Source: Paracoccus sp. MA (GTDB lineage: Bacteria > Pseudomonadota > Alphaproteobacteria > Rhodobacterales > Rhodobacteraceae). From it: a DNA stretch of 64,000 bases. The stretch spans positions 1,201,001-1,265,000 of the forward strand of contig NZ_CP087597.1 of assembly GCF_020990385.1 (NCBI RefSeq), given 5' to 3'. The notes beneath the pieces were generated by a model. The model was not told the origin of the DNA. It did no database searches and saw only the letters and a list, made by a program, of their open reading frames with translations. Each line of letters opens with the position of its first letter. The stretch's first letter is position 1. Made by a program: the position numbers and the translations under genes. Below are positions 50,574-60,175 of the stretch, piece by piece.

Positions 50574-51539
50574 ATGACCTCGCCCAAGGATTTCAACGAT
50601 CGCATGCTGTCGCTCGGCCTGGCCCGCGTCAGCGAGGCCGCCGCCCATGCCTCGGCGCGGCTGATCGGCCGCGGCGACGAGAAGGCGGCCGACCAGGCCG
50701 CCGTCAACGCGATGCGCGAGCAGCTGAACCTGCTGGACATCAAGGGCGTCGTCGTCATCGGCGAGGGCGAGCGGGACGAAGCGCCGATGCTCTATATCGG
50801 CGAGGAGGTGGGCACCGGCGCAGGGCCCGAGGTGGATATCGCGCTGGACCCGCTGGAGGGCACCACGCTGACCGCCAAGGACATGCCGAACGCGCTGACC
50901 GTGATCGCCATGGCGCCGCGCGGCACGCTGCTGCACGCGCCCGACGTCTACATGGAAAAGCTCGCCATCGGGCCGGGCTATCCCAAGGACGTGGTCAGCC
51001 TGGACATGACGCCCTCGGAACGGGTGCGGGCGCTGGCCAAGGCCGGCGGCGTCAAGGACAGCGACATCACCGTCTGCATCCTCGAGCGCCCGCGCCATGA
51101 GGATCTGATCGCCGAGGTCCGCTCGACCGGCGCGGCCATCCGGCTGATCACCGACGGCGACGTGGCCGGGGTCATCCATTGCGCCGAGGCCGAGCTGACC
51201 GGCATCGACATGTATATGGGCTCGGGCGGCGCGCCCGAGGGGGTTCTGGCCGCCTCGGCGCTGAAATGCATGGGCGGGCAGATGTGGGGCAAGCTGCTGT
51301 TCCGCAACGACGACGAGAAGGGCCGCGCCGCCAAGGCCGGCATCACCGACCTGGACCGGGTCTATTCGCGCGACGAGCTGGTCACCGCCGACGTGATCTT
51401 TGCCGCGACCGGGGTGACCAACGGCTCGATCGTGGCCGGCGTCAAGCGCGAGCCGCATTATCTGCAGACCGAGACCATCCTGATGCGTTCCAAGACCGGC
51501 TCGGTGCGGCGCATGATCTATCGCAACCCGGTCAAGTAA
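50574..51539 (+). CDS. glpX: Class II fructose-1,6-bisphosphatase (GlpX)
   Basis: The protein is 321 residues. Metal-site motifs IGEGERDEAPMLYIGEEVG (about 62-80) and DIALDPLEGTT (about 88-98) identify the class II enzyme. It hydrolyses fructose 1,6-bisphosphate in gluconeogenesis. AAGGAA precedes the ATG. It is followed 31 bases later by recJ. Confidence 0.95.
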   Translation: MTSPKDFNDRMLSLGLARVSEAAAHASARLIGRGDEKAADQAAVNAMREQLNLLDIKGVVVIGEGERDEAPMLYIGEEVGTGAGPEVDIALDPLEGTTLTAKDMPNALTVIAMAPRGTLLHAPDVYMEKLAIGPGYPKDVVSLDMTPSERVRALAKAGGVKDSDITVCILERPRHEDLIAEVRSTGAAIRLITDGDVAGVIHCAEAELTGIDMYMGSGGAPEGVLAASALKCMGGQMWGKLLFRNDDEKGRAAKAGITDLDRVYSRDELVTADVIFAATGVTNGSIVAGVKREPHYLQTETILMRSKTGSVRRMIYRNPVK

Positions 51540-51570
51540 GCGGGCCGACAGGCTTGAACAGCGGGCGGTC

Positions 51571-53343
51571 ATGGGGGATGAAGCCCGCATGACCGCCTTT
51601 CTTTCCGTCACCGCCTCGCTGACCGGCCGCCTGTGGCGTGGTCCCGACGCCGCCCTGGAACGCGCCGCCGAGGCGCTGGCCCAGGACAGCCGCCTGCCGC
51701 TGCCCGTCAGCCGGGTGCTGGCCGCCCGCGGCGTGCCCGCGCATGAAACGCCGCTTTATCTCGATCCCAAGCTGCGCGACCTGCTGCCCGATCCCTCGCG
51801 CCTGCGCGACATGGACAAGGCCGCCGAGCGGCTGGTCGCCGCGGTGCTGGCCGGCCAGCGCATCGCCATCTTTGCCGATTACGACGTGGATGGCGGCGCC
51901 TCGGCCGCGCTGCTGCTGGACTGGCTGCGCCGGCAGGGCCGCGACGCGACGCTTTATATCCCCGACCGCATCGACGAAGGCTACGGCCCGAACGCTCCGG
52001 CCATCGCGGCGCTGTCGCAGGATCACGACCTGATCGTCTGCGTCGATTGCGGCACGCTCAGCCATGAGGCGCTGGCGGCGGCCAGCTGCGACGTGATCGT
52101 GCTGGACCACCACCAGGGGGCCGAGACCCTGCCGCCGGTGCTGGCGGTGGTGAACCCGAATCGCGCCGACGAGGATGGCAGCCTCGGCCATCTCTGCGCC
52201 GCCGGCGTGGTTTTCCTGACGCTGGTGCGCTGCAACAGCCTGCTGCGCCAGGGCGGCCATGCGCAGCCCGACCTGATCCCGCTGCTCGACCTGGTGGCGC
52301 TGGCGACGATCGCGGATGTGGCGCCGCTGGTGGGAGTGAACCGCGCCTTCGTGCGCCAGGGGCTGCTGATCATGGCGCGGCGCGAGCGCCCCGGGCTGGT
52401 GGCGCTGTCGGACGTGGCGCGGCTCGATTCGGCGCCGAATGCCTTTCACCTGGGCTTCCTTTTGGGGCCGCGCATCAATGCCGGCGGCCGCGTGGGTAAG
52501 GCGGATCTGGGGGCGTTGTGCCTGTCCTGCACCGACGGCCGCCAAGCCGAGCGGCTGGCAGCCGAGCTGGACGCGCTGAACCGCGACCGCCGCGCCATCG
52601 AGGCCGCCGTGCGCGACGAGGCGCTGGCCCAGGTCGAGGCGCGCGCCCAGGCTGCGGGCGATGCCGGCTGCGTGGCCTGGGCGGCCGGCGAGGGCTGGCA
52701 TCCCGGCGTCGTGGGCATCGTCGCCGCGCGGATGAAGGAGGCGACCGGCCTGCCCTCGGTGGTGATCGGGGTCGAGGGCGGCATCGGCAAGGGCTCGGCC
52801 CGCTCGGTGCCCGGCGTCGATCTGGGCCGCGCCATCCAGCGCCTGGCCGCCGAGGGGCTGCTGCTGAAGGGCGGCGGGCACGCCATGGCGGCCGGCCTCT
52901 CCGTCGCAGAGGCGAAGATCCCCGAGGCCATGGCGCGGCTGTCGCAATTGCTCTCGCGCGAGATGGCCGAGCGCCCGGGCATGGGCGAGCTGCGCATATC
53001 CGGCCTCTTGGACCCCGCCGGCGCCACGGTCGAGCTGATGCAGATGCTGGAACGCGCCGGCCCCTTCGGCCAGGCCGCGCCGGCACCGCGATTCGCCTTT
53101 GCCGAGCAGCTGATCGACAGCGCCGGGACGATGGGCGACAGCCATCTGCGCCTGCGCTTCCGCAGCCCCGGCAGCCCGGTGCTGGAGGCGGTGGCCTGGG
53201 GCGCGATGAATGGCCCGCTGGGCCCGGCGCTGCTGGGCGCCAAGGGGCGGCGCTTCCATCTGGCGGGCAAGCTGGAGCTCACGCAATGGGGCGGACGAGA
53301 GCGCGTGCGGCTGCGTCTGGACGATGCCGCGCCGGTCGGCTGA
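51571..53343 (+). CDS. recJ: Single-strand DNA exonuclease RecJ
   Basis: The protein is 590 residues (584 if the ATG at 51589 is used). DHH-family motifs: FADYDVDGGASAALLL (motif I), DHDLIVCVDCG and VLDHHQG (motif III), then the DHHA1 motif GGGHAMAAGL (about 431-440). It degrades single-stranded DNA 5'-3' in recombination and mismatch repair. Most RecJ proteins have T-S after DVDG; here it is A-S. Confidence 0.95.
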   Translation: MGDEARMTAFLSVTASLTGRLWRGPDAALERAAEALAQDSRLPLPVSRVLAARGVPAHETPLYLDPKLRDLLPDPSRLRDMDKAAERLVAAVLAGQRIAIFADYDVDGGASAALLLDWLRRQGRDATLYIPDRIDEGYGPNAPAIAALSQDHDLIVCVDCGTLSHEALAAASCDVIVLDHHQGAETLPPVLAVVNPNRADEDGSLGHLCAAGVVFLTLVRCNSLLRQGGHAQPDLIPLLDLVALATIADVAPLVGVNRAFVRQGLLIMARRERPGLVALSDVARLDSAPNAFHLGFLLGPRINAGGRVGKADLGALCLSCTDGRQAERLAAELDALNRDRRAIEAAVRDEALAQVEARAQAAGDAGCVAWAAGEGWHPGVVGIVAARMKEATGLPSVVIGVEGGIGKGSARSVPGVDLGRAIQRLAAEGLLLKGGGHAMAAGLSVAEAKIPEAMARLSQLLSREMAERPGMGELRISGLLDPAGATVELMQMLERAGPFGQAAPAPRFAFAEQLIDSAGTMGDSHLRLRFRSPGSPVLEAVAWGAMNGPLGPALLGAKGRRFHLAGKLELTQWGGRERVRLRLDDAAPVG

Positions 53344-53392
53344 AGCGGCGGGCGCTGCCGGAAAAAACTTTGTGCCGGGATGATTTTTCCGC

Positions 53393-53421
53393 TTGCAGCC
53401 CTGCAGCAGAGAACCTAAATA
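53393..53421 (+). promoter_or_regulatory. Promoter of tRNA-Glu
   Basis: TTGCAG (53393-53398) and TAAATA (53416-53421) are 17 bp apart. The predicted start near 53428 leaves a 5' leader of about 38 bases for RNase P. Confidence 0.7.
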
Positions 53422-53465
53422 CCGCCCCACGCCGCAGGGCACCGCGCCTTGCGGATGCAGAAAGT

Positions 53466-53540
53466 GGCCCGTTCGTCTATCGGTTAGGACGTCAGGTTTT
53501 CAACCTGAAAAGAGGGGTTCGACTCCCCTACGGGCTGCCA
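53466..53540 (+). tRNA. tRNA-Glu (anticodon TTC)
   Basis: The acceptor GGCCCGT pairs with ACGGGCT (G-T at the first pair), the anticodon stem TCAGG/CCTGA holds the loop TTTTCAA with TTC, and the T-arm is GAGGGGTTCGACTCCCCT. The discriminator is G, and CCA is encoded. Confidence 0.96.
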
Positions 53541-53869
53541 CTTCCCTTCTGCCCCTCTGTTCCCCCTCGATCAGGATCGCCCCCGCATCGCCCGCCTCGT
53601 AGGAAGCGGCGCAGCGCATGGGCTTTCGGACCGTCGCCAGCAGGTCTGATCGGCAGCCACCCACATCATCGCTGCGGCCATGATGAAGCCTGTGAAGGTT
53701 CTGCGCTCGTCGCTTTGCCGCCATCCGGAATTCCGCGGCCCAGGACGGCGCCCCATGCGGTTCATCCCGGCCCGTCCGCTCCTCCTCGGCGCGCGCCTGC
53801 GGCGCAGTCGTCCCGGGCCATTCGTGCCGCGAAGCCGCCACGATTGACGAATCCCTGGCGGCGGAATAA
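53541..53869. other. Gene-free stretch between tRNA-Glu and imuA
   Basis: No recognisable gene was found. A minus-strand frame at about 53600-53720 encodes a fragment with a hydrophobic run (FTGFIMAAAMMWVAAD) but has no start, ribosome site or family match. It might be a decayed transposase tail; that is a guess. The right end carries the SOS promoter. Confidence 0.4.
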
Positions 53870-53884
53870 GAACAAATAAAGAAC
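53844..53884 (+). promoter_or_regulatory. LexA (SOS) operator and promoter of imuA-imuB-dnaE2
   Basis: GAAC-N7-GAAC at 53870-53884 is a perfect alphaproteobacterial LexA box. TTGACG (53844-53849) and TAAGAA (53867-53872) are 17 bp apart, so the box overlaps the -10 and start region; LexA would block polymerase. imuA starts at 53898. Confidence 0.9.
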
Positions 53885-53897
53885 AAACGACTGAACC

Positions 53898-54575
53898 ATG
53901 TCCGCTCGCCCTTTCCCTTTCGGGGTGGCGCCTTTCGGACGGGCGCCAGTCCCCGCGGCGCCGCAACCGACCGCGCCGACCCTGTCCGAAGCTTTCGACA
54001 CCCGGCCCCTGACGGGTGCCGCGGCCGGATTCGTGCTGGCCGCCCTGCCGCCGGGGCTGGTGCTCTGGGCGCAGGACCGGCTGAGCCGGGCCGAGTTCGG
54101 CGCCCCCTTCCTGCCCGGCATGGGGCGGGATCTGCTGCGGCTGGACCTGACGCGCCCCGCCGATGTGCTGGCGGCGCTGGAGGACGGGCTGCAAGGCCGC
54201 GCCCTGGCCGCCGTGGTGGGCGAGATCCATGGCACCGCTGCGGCGCTGAGCTTCACCGCCAGCCGCCGCCTGGCGCTGCGGGCCGAAGCGGCGGGCCTGC
54301 CCTGCTGGCTGATCCGCCATGCCGCGCCGCCCGAACCCAGCGCGGCGCGGATGCGCTGGCGGCTGACGCCGCTGCCCTCGCTTCCCCATCCCGACGATCC
54401 GCAAGCGCCGGGCGATCCGCGCTGGCTGGCCGAGCTGTTCCGGGCGCGCGGCCGGCCGCCCTCGACCTGGGTGGCGCGCCATGACCGGGCGGCGGATCGT
54501 CTCGATTTCTCTGCCCCGCCTGGCGATCGAGAGCTGGCTGAGCCGCGCCGCGCACCGGGGCGACGGCTGGCCTGA
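53898..54575 (+). CDS. imuA: SOS mutagenesis protein ImuA
   Basis: The protein is 225 residues, a RecA/SulA-like ImuA: TLSEAFDTRPLTGAAAGFVLAAL, VLWAQDRLSRAEFGAP and SRRLALRAEAAGLPCWLIRH. It lacks a clear Walker A motif, as ImuA does in general. It is needed with ImuB and DnaE2 for error-prone translesion synthesis after DNA damage. Its last 95 bases overlap imuB in another frame. It starts 14 bases after the LexA box. Confidence 0.9.
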   Translation: MSARPFPFGVAPFGRAPVPAAPQPTAPTLSEAFDTRPLTGAAAGFVLAALPPGLVLWAQDRLSRAEFGAPFLPGMGRDLLRLDLTRPADVLAALEDGLQGRALAAVVGEIHGTAAALSFTASRRLALRAEAAGLPCWLIRHAAPPEPSAARMRWRLTPLPSLPHPDDPQAPGDPRWLAELFRARGRPPSTWVARHDRAADRLDFSAPPGDRELAEPRRAPGRRLA

Positions 54576-56001
54576 GGAGATCCCGCTGGCGCTGGCCGCG
54601 CCCGGTCCGCACGGGCCCGTCATCCATGCCGCGAACCGTGCCGCCGAACGGGCCGGGGCCCGCATCGGCGCCCGCGCCGTGGACAGCCGCGCCATCTGTC
54701 CCGCCCTGCGCATCGAACCGGCCGAGCCCGACCGCGACGCCGCCCGGCTGGCGCGGCTGGCCTTCTGGGCGCGGCGCTGGGGTCCCTTCAGCACGCCCGA
54801 CGGCGAGGACGGCATCATCCTCGACACCACCGGCACCGCGCATCTGTTCGGCGGCGAGGCGGCGCTGCTGGCCGAGATCCAGGCCGGATTCGCCCGGGCC
54901 GGGCTGACCGCGCGGCTGGCACTGGCGCCGACGCGCGGCGCGGCCTGGGCGCTGGCCCGCTTCGGACCCGAGCGCGCGATCTGCGCCGATCCGCTGCCCG
55001 CCTTGGCGCCGCTGCCGGTGGCCGGGTTGCGGCTGTCGGGGGAAACCCTGCTGCTCTTGCGCCGGCTGGGGCTCAAGACCATCGGCGACCTCGCAGGGCT
55101 GCCGCGCCTGTCGCTGATGCGCCGCTTTGCCCGGGCCGAACCGCAGGACAATCCGCTGATCCGCCTCGACCAGGCGCTGGGGCGCGCGGCCGAGCCGCTG
55201 GATGCGCCCGAGCCCGCACCCGAATACGCCGCCGAGGTCCGGCTGGCCGAGCCGGTGATGGACCCCTCGGACTGGCTGCCCGGATTGCTGGCCGATCTTT
55301 GCGCGCAGATGGCGGCGGCGGATCGCGGCTGCCGGCGGCTGTGCCTGTCGGTGTTTCGCGTCGATGGCGAGCGGCGCGACATCCGCGTCGCCATGGCCGC
55401 ACCCACGCGCGACCCCGGCCACCTGCTACGCCTGTTCGATGGCCGGCTCGGCCGGCTGGACCCCGGCTATGGCTTCGACCTGATCCGCCTCGCGGCCGAG
55501 GCGGTCGAGCCGCTGGCCCAGGCCCAGCCCGGCCTGGACGGCGCCGCGCCCGCAGGGCTGGCACTGGCGCGGCTGGTGGACCGGCTGGCAGCGCGCTTCG
55601 GCGCGGCGGCAATCAGCCGGCCGCTGCCGCAGGAAAGCCATATCCCCGAACGCGCCGAGACACCCGGCCCGCCTCTGGCCACCACCCCCGCCCCGGTCGC
55701 GCGCCCCGACCGGCCGATCCGCCTGCTCAACCCGCCCGAGGAGATCCGCGTGCTCTACGCCATCCCCGAAGGCCCGCCGGCGCAATTCGTCTGGCGCCGG
55801 CAGACCCTGCGCGTCGCCCGCCATGCCGGGCCCGAGCGCATCGCGCCGGAATGGTGGCACGACCGCCCCGGCACCCGGCTGCGCGACTATTTCCGCATCG
55901 AGGACGACAGCGGCCTGCGCCTGTGGATCTATCGCGAGGGGCTGGTCCATGACGGCCGCGGCGGCGCGCCGCGCTGGTTCCTGCACGGGATCTTCGCCTG
56001 A
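54481..56001 (+). CDS. imuB: Y-family polymerase-like protein ImuB
   Basis: The protein is 506 residues. It has the Y-family fold (GIILDTTGTAHLFGGEAALL, RLALAPTRGAAWALARFG, LRRLGLKTIGDLAGLPR) but the first catalytic acidic motif is absent: the N-terminus reads IVSISLPRLAIESWL where active enzymes have D-x-D. It is therefore a non-catalytic hub that recruits DnaE2 and the sliding clamp. It overlaps imuA by 95 bases and dnaE2 by one base. Confidence 0.93.
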   Translation: MTGRRIVSISLPRLAIESWLSRAAHRGDGWPEEIPLALAAPGPHGPVIHAANRAAERAGARIGARAVDSRAICPALRIEPAEPDRDAARLARLAFWARRWGPFSTPDGEDGIILDTTGTAHLFGGEAALLAEIQAGFARAGLTARLALAPTRGAAWALARFGPERAICADPLPALAPLPVAGLRLSGETLLLLRRLGLKTIGDLAGLPRLSLMRRFARAEPQDNPLIRLDQALGRAAEPLDAPEPAPEYAAEVRLAEPVMDPSDWLPGLLADLCAQMAAADRGCRRLCLSVFRVDGERRDIRVAMAAPTRDPGHLLRLFDGRLGRLDPGYGFDLIRLAAEAVEPLAQAQPGLDGAAPAGLALARLVDRLAARFGAAAISRPLPQESHIPERAETPGPPLATTPAPVARPDRPIRLLNPPEEIRVLYAIPEGPPAQFVWRRQTLRVARHAGPERIAPEWWHDRPGTRLRDYFRIEDDSGLRLWIYREGLVHDGRGGAPRWFLHGIFA

Positions 56002-59000
56002 TGCCCGACCATCATGCCCGCCCCGAGATCCCCCTGCCCCCGGTCGAGCACCCGAACCCGCCCGCGGATTACGTCGAGCTGGCGGTGACCAGCGCCTTCA
56101 GCTTCCTGCACGGCGCCTCGCATCCGCGCGAACTGGCGCTGGCGGCGCATCTGATGGGCTATGACGCGCTGGGGATCGCCGACCTGAACAGCCTCGCTGG
56201 GGTGGTGCGGCTGCATGCCGCGGCCAGGAAACTGCAGCTGCGCCCGGTGATCGGGGTGCGGATCGTGCTGGCGGACGGCACCGCCTTCCTGGCCTATCCG
56301 ACCGACCGCGCCGCCTATGGCCGGCTCGCCTCGCTCATCACCAAGGGCCGGCGGCACGATCTGGACGGGAACTGGCAGAAGAAGGGGCGCTGCGACCTGA
56401 GCCTGGACGATCTGGCCGCCCATGCCGAAGGCATGCGGCTGGTCTGGCTGCCGGGCGACGACCTTGCACCCCTGCCCCGTCTGGCCCGCCGCCTGCCGCA
56501 GCTGTCGCATGTCGCGGCAAGCTGGCTTTATCGCGGCGACGACCGGGCGCGGATCAATCGCCTCGACCGGGCGGCGCGGGCGGCGGGGCTGTCGATCGTC
56601 GCGGTGAACGACGTGCATTACCATGTCCCCGATCGCCGGCCGCTGCAGGACGCGATGACCTGCATCCGCGAGGGCACCACCATCGCCCGGGCCGGGCTGC
56701 TGCTGGCGCAGAATGCCGAACGTCACCTGAAGCCGCCGGCCGAGATGGCGCGCCTGTTCGCCGACTGGCCCCATGCCATCCGCGCCACGCGCGAGATCGC
56801 CGACAGCTGCCGCTTCTCGCTGGACGAACTGCAATACGAATATCCCCGCGAAAGCGTGCCGCCCGGGCTGACCCCGCAGCAGCATCTGGAAAACCTGACC
56901 TGGCAGGGCGCGGACTGGCGCTATCCCTCGGGCGTGCCCGAGAAGGTCCGCGCCACCCTGGTCAAGGAACTGGCGCTGATCCGCCGGAAGGAGATCGCGC
57001 AATATTTCCTGACCATCCACGACATCGTCCGCTATGCCGAAGACCAGGGCATCCTGAACCAGGGCCGCGGCTCGGCGGCGAATTCGGCGGTCTGCTACGT
57101 CCTCGGCATCACCCCGGTCGATCCCGCCAAGCATGAACTGCTGTTCGAGCGATTCATCAGCGAAAACCGCAAGGAACCGCCCGATATCGACGTGGATTTC
57201 GAGCATGAGCGGCGCGAGGAGGTCATCCAGCACATCTATGACGCATATGGCCGCGACCGCGCCGGGCTCTGCGCCACGGTGATCCACTACCGCCCGCGCA
57301 GCGCCATCCGCGAGGTCGGCAAGGTCATGGGCCTGTCCGAGGACGTGACCTCCGCCCTGGCCGACACGGTCTGGGGCAGCTGGGGCAAGGACATGTCGGC
57401 GGCCTCGACCGACCAGGCCGGGCTCGACCTGGGCGACCCGCTGCTGCGGCGCACGGTCAGGCTGGCCGAGGAGATGATCGGCATGCCGCGCCACCTGTCG
57501 CAGCATGTCGGCGGCTTCGTGCTGACCGAGGGGCCGCTGTCGGAAACCGTGCCCATCGGCAATGCCGCCCTGCCGGAACGCAGCTTCATCGAATGGGACA
57601 AGGACGACATCGACGAATTGCGCATCCTCAAGGTCGATGTGCTGGCGCTGGGGATGCTCACCTGCATCCGCAAATGCTTCGAACTGGTCCGGGTGCATTA
57701 CGGCAAGGCGCTGACGCTTTCGGATTTCGACCGGGACGACCCGGAAACCTATGAGATGCTGAAAAAAGGCGACAGCATCGGCACCTTCCAGGTCGAAAGC
57801 CGAGCGCAGATGGCCATGCTGCCGCGCCTGAAGCCCCAGGAGTTCTACGACCTGGTGATCCAGGTGGCCATCGTCCGCCCCGGCCCGATCCAGGGCAACA
57901 TGGTCCATCCCTATCTGCGTCGCCGGGCGGGGTTAGAAAAACCCGATTATCCCGGCCCGAAAAATGGAGACCCGGACGAGTTGAGGAATATCCTGAAACG
58001 CACCCTGGGCGTGCCGATCTTTCAGGAACAGGCGATGAAGATCGCCATGGTCGCCGCGCAATTCACCCCGGGCGAGGTGGACGATCTGCGCAAGGCCATG
58101 GCCACCTTCCGCTCACGCGGGACGATCGGGCAGTTGCAGGACCGGATGGTCGGCCGCATGGTCGAACGCGGCTACGACCGCGACTTCGCCGAGCGGTGCT
58201 TCAACCAGATCAAGGGTTTCGGCGATTACGGTTTCCCCGAAAGCCATGCGGCGGCCTTCGCGCATCTGGCCTATGTCTCGGCCTGGCTGAAATGCCATCA
58301 CCCGGCCGCCTTCGCCGCGGCGCTGCTGAACAGCCAGCCGATGGGCTTCTACGCGCCCGCCCAGATCGTGCGCGACGCGCGCGACCACGGCGTCACCGTG
58401 CTGCCGGCCGATGTGAACATCAGCGAATGGGACAACACGCTTGAACCCTGCGACGGCGCCTTCGCGCTGCGCCTCGGCCTGCGCCAGATCGACGGGCTGT
58501 CCAAGGCGCTGGCCGAACGCATCAAGACGGCGCGGGATAAGCCCTATACCGATCTGGCCGATCTCAAGGCCCGCGCCGGGCTCGATGCCCGGGCCATCCG
58601 GCTGATCGCGGCCGCCGATGCGCTGCGTTCGATGGGGCTCGACCGGCGGGCGGGGCTGTGGCAGGCGCGCGCCCTGCGCGACGCGCCGGACCTGCCGCTG
58701 TTCGGGCGCCGGGACGAAGGGGCCGAGCCCGCCGTCGCCCTGCCCGCCATGCCGCTTTGCGAGCATGTCACCGCCGATTACCAGACCCTGCGGCTGTCGC
58801 TGAAGGCCCATCCCATGGCCTTCCTGCGCCGCAGCCTGACGGAACAGGGCTACGTCTCGGCGGGGGACCTCGCCGCCCTGCCGAACCGCGGCCGCCTGCG
58901 CATGGCCGGCATCGTGCTGGTGCGCCAGCGCCCCGGCAGCGCCAACGGCACCTGCTTCGTCACGCTGGAGGACGAGACCGGCGTGGCCAATCTGGTGATC

Positions 59001-59234
59001 TGGGAAAAGACCTTCGCGCAGTTCCGCAAGGTGGTGATGACCGCCCGCCTGCTGGAGGTGCATGGCCAGCTCCAGCGCGCCGATGGCGTGACCCATATCG
59101 TCGCGCATTGGCTGGGCGACCGTTCCGACGCATTGCTGCGCCTGGCCGGAGAGGCGCCGGCCGCACTGCCCCAACCCCGCCCCAGCCATCCGCGCCAGGT
59201 GCGCATCCTGCCAAAATCCCGGGATTTCCATTAG
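56001..59234 (+). CDS. dnaE2: Error-prone DNA polymerase DnaE2 (ImuC)
   Basis: The protein is 1077 residues, shorter than replicative DnaE. The PHP domain (about 15-280) begins YVELAVTSAFSFLHGASHP. The polymerase catalytic aspartates are in PPDIDVDFEHER (about 393-404). A C-terminal OB-fold follows (MAGIVLVRQRPGSANGTCFVTLEDETG). It performs translesion synthesis with ImuA and ImuB under LexA control. The ATG overlaps the imuB stop. Confidence 0.96.
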   Translation: MPDHHARPEIPLPPVEHPNPPADYVELAVTSAFSFLHGASHPRELALAAHLMGYDALGIADLNSLAGVVRLHAAARKLQLRPVIGVRIVLADGTAFLAYPTDRAAYGRLASLITKGRRHDLDGNWQKKGRCDLSLDDLAAHAEGMRLVWLPGDDLAPLPRLARRLPQLSHVAASWLYRGDDRARINRLDRAARAAGLSIVAVNDVHYHVPDRRPLQDAMTCIREGTTIARAGLLLAQNAERHLKPPAEMARLFADWPHAIRATREIADSCRFSLDELQYEYPRESVPPGLTPQQHLENLTWQGADWRYPSGVPEKVRATLVKELALIRRKEIAQYFLTIHDIVRYAEDQGILNQGRGSAANSAVCYVLGITPVDPAKHELLFERFISENRKEPPDIDVDFEHERREEVIQHIYDAYGRDRAGLCATVIHYRPRSAIREVGKVMGLSEDVTSALADTVWGSWGKDMSAASTDQAGLDLGDPLLRRTVRLAEEMIGMPRHLSQHVGGFVLTEGPLSETVPIGNAALPERSFIEWDKDDIDELRILKVDVLALGMLTCIRKCFELVRVHYGKALTLSDFDRDDPETYEMLKKGDSIGTFQVESRAQMAMLPRLKPQEFYDLVIQVAIVRPGPIQGNMVHPYLRRRAGLEKPDYPGPKNGDPDELRNILKRTLGVPIFQEQAMKIAMVAAQFTPGEVDDLRKAMATFRSRGTIGQLQDRMVGRMVERGYDRDFAERCFNQIKGFGDYGFPESHAAAFAHLAYVSAWLKCHHPAAFAAALLNSQPMGFYAPAQIVRDARDHGVTVLPADVNISEWDNTLEPCDGAFALRLGLRQIDGLSKALAERIKTARDKPYTDLADLKARAGLDARAIRLIAAADALRSMGLDRRAGLWQARALRDAPDLPLFGRRDEGAEPAVALPAMPLCEHVTADYQTLRLSLKAHPMAFLRRSLTEQGYVSAGDLAALPNRGRLRMAGIVLVRQRPGSANGTCFVTLEDETGVANLVIWEKTFAQFRKVVMTARLLEVHGQLQRADGVTHIVAHWLGDRSDALLRLAGEAPAALPQPRPSHPRQVRILPKSRDFH

Positions 59235-59440
59235 CGGCCAGTCCGTGGAGACGGGGATCGCTGCTGCACGGCCCCCGCGGCCCTTCCCCGCTGCAAGAGC
59301 AGCAACGCAAGGACGCCGGGCCGCCCGCAACTGCCGGCATGAACCGGAGTCCAGGCGCCAAGCTCGCCCGCAGCTGGGCGCATCGCAAACGCCATCCCGA
59401 CGCCCGGCCCCTGCCACAACCTCCCGCCCCAAAGCGGAGA

Positions 59441-59472
59441 GTTCTTTCTTGTTCAAATATCCCCGCCGGAGG
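59441..59472 (-). repeat. Intergenic repeat element (after rpmG)
   Basis: On the minus strand it reads CCTCCGGCGGGGATATTTGA then ACAAGAAAGAAC, preceded by a G-run. It is oriented with rpmG, 109 bases after its stop. The rest of 59235-59580 holds no recognisable gene. Confidence 0.75.
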
Positions 59473-59580
59473 CCACAGCCCCCCGCGCAAATGGCCGCAG
59501 CGGAAGCAAGTCCAGGGCAAATGCGGAAACCGCGCCCCTTGCGGGACGCGGTTCCAAAGCTCTTCCGTCAGGGGCAGATC

Positions 59581-59748
59581 TTACTTGATCTTGCCTTCCT
59601 TGTATTCGACATGCTTGCGCACCACCGGGTCGTATTTGTTGACCGTCATCTTTTCGGTCATCGTGCGGGCGTTTTTCTTGGTGACATAGAAATGCCCGGT
59701 CCCGGCCGTCGAGTTCAGACGGATCTTGATCGTCGTCGGCTTCGCCAT
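59581..59748 (-). CDS. rpmG: 50S ribosomal protein L33
   Basis: The protein is 55 residues. [32 protein letters not shown] and [18 protein letters not shown] match L33. It is the cysteine-free form, which does not bind zinc. It is a component of the large ribosomal subunit. GGAG lies 8 bases before the ATG. The gene stands alone. Confidence 0.96.
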
Positions 59749-60175
59749 CAGTTTCGCTCCTGCTGCGGGGCAAAACGCGTGGCGCGGACCCCGTGGAATT
59801 CTCTTGAAGCCCGCCTTTTAGCGGCAGAACGGACGGAGTCAACCGGGAATCGCCCGGAAATCGGCGGCTTCGCGGCGAAAATGCCCCGGCCCGGAGCGGC
59901 CACGCGACGAAGGGCCGGGCATCCCGTCACAGGCCGCAGCAGGCATCTGCCCGGACCGCCGCGGGGATCGGGATCGCCGCCGCCCCGGGCCAGTGACTGT
60001 CCCGGCAACTGGACCCAATGTCCGGGCGCGACGTCACCCCGCATTCCCGATGCGGGGCAGAGCCACGGCCTTTCCCGGACAGGCCGGGATCGCGCTATCC
60101 CGCGTGCCGGGAGCGGCCGCGACCGGGCTATCGGTTTGCAGATCCTCGCGCCAGCCGTGCCGGGCCAGGAAGCTT
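59749..60175. other. Gene-free stretch with hairpins between rpmG and prfC
   Basis: There is no recognisable gene. Two strong stem-loops are present: 59881-59922 (ATGCCCCGGCCC against GGGCCGGGCAT, one bulge) and 60037-60057 (CCCCGCAT-TCCCG-ATGCGGGG, perfect). They lie after prfC on the minus strand and before rpmG. They could be 3'-end structures or part of a small RNA. Confidence 0.5.
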
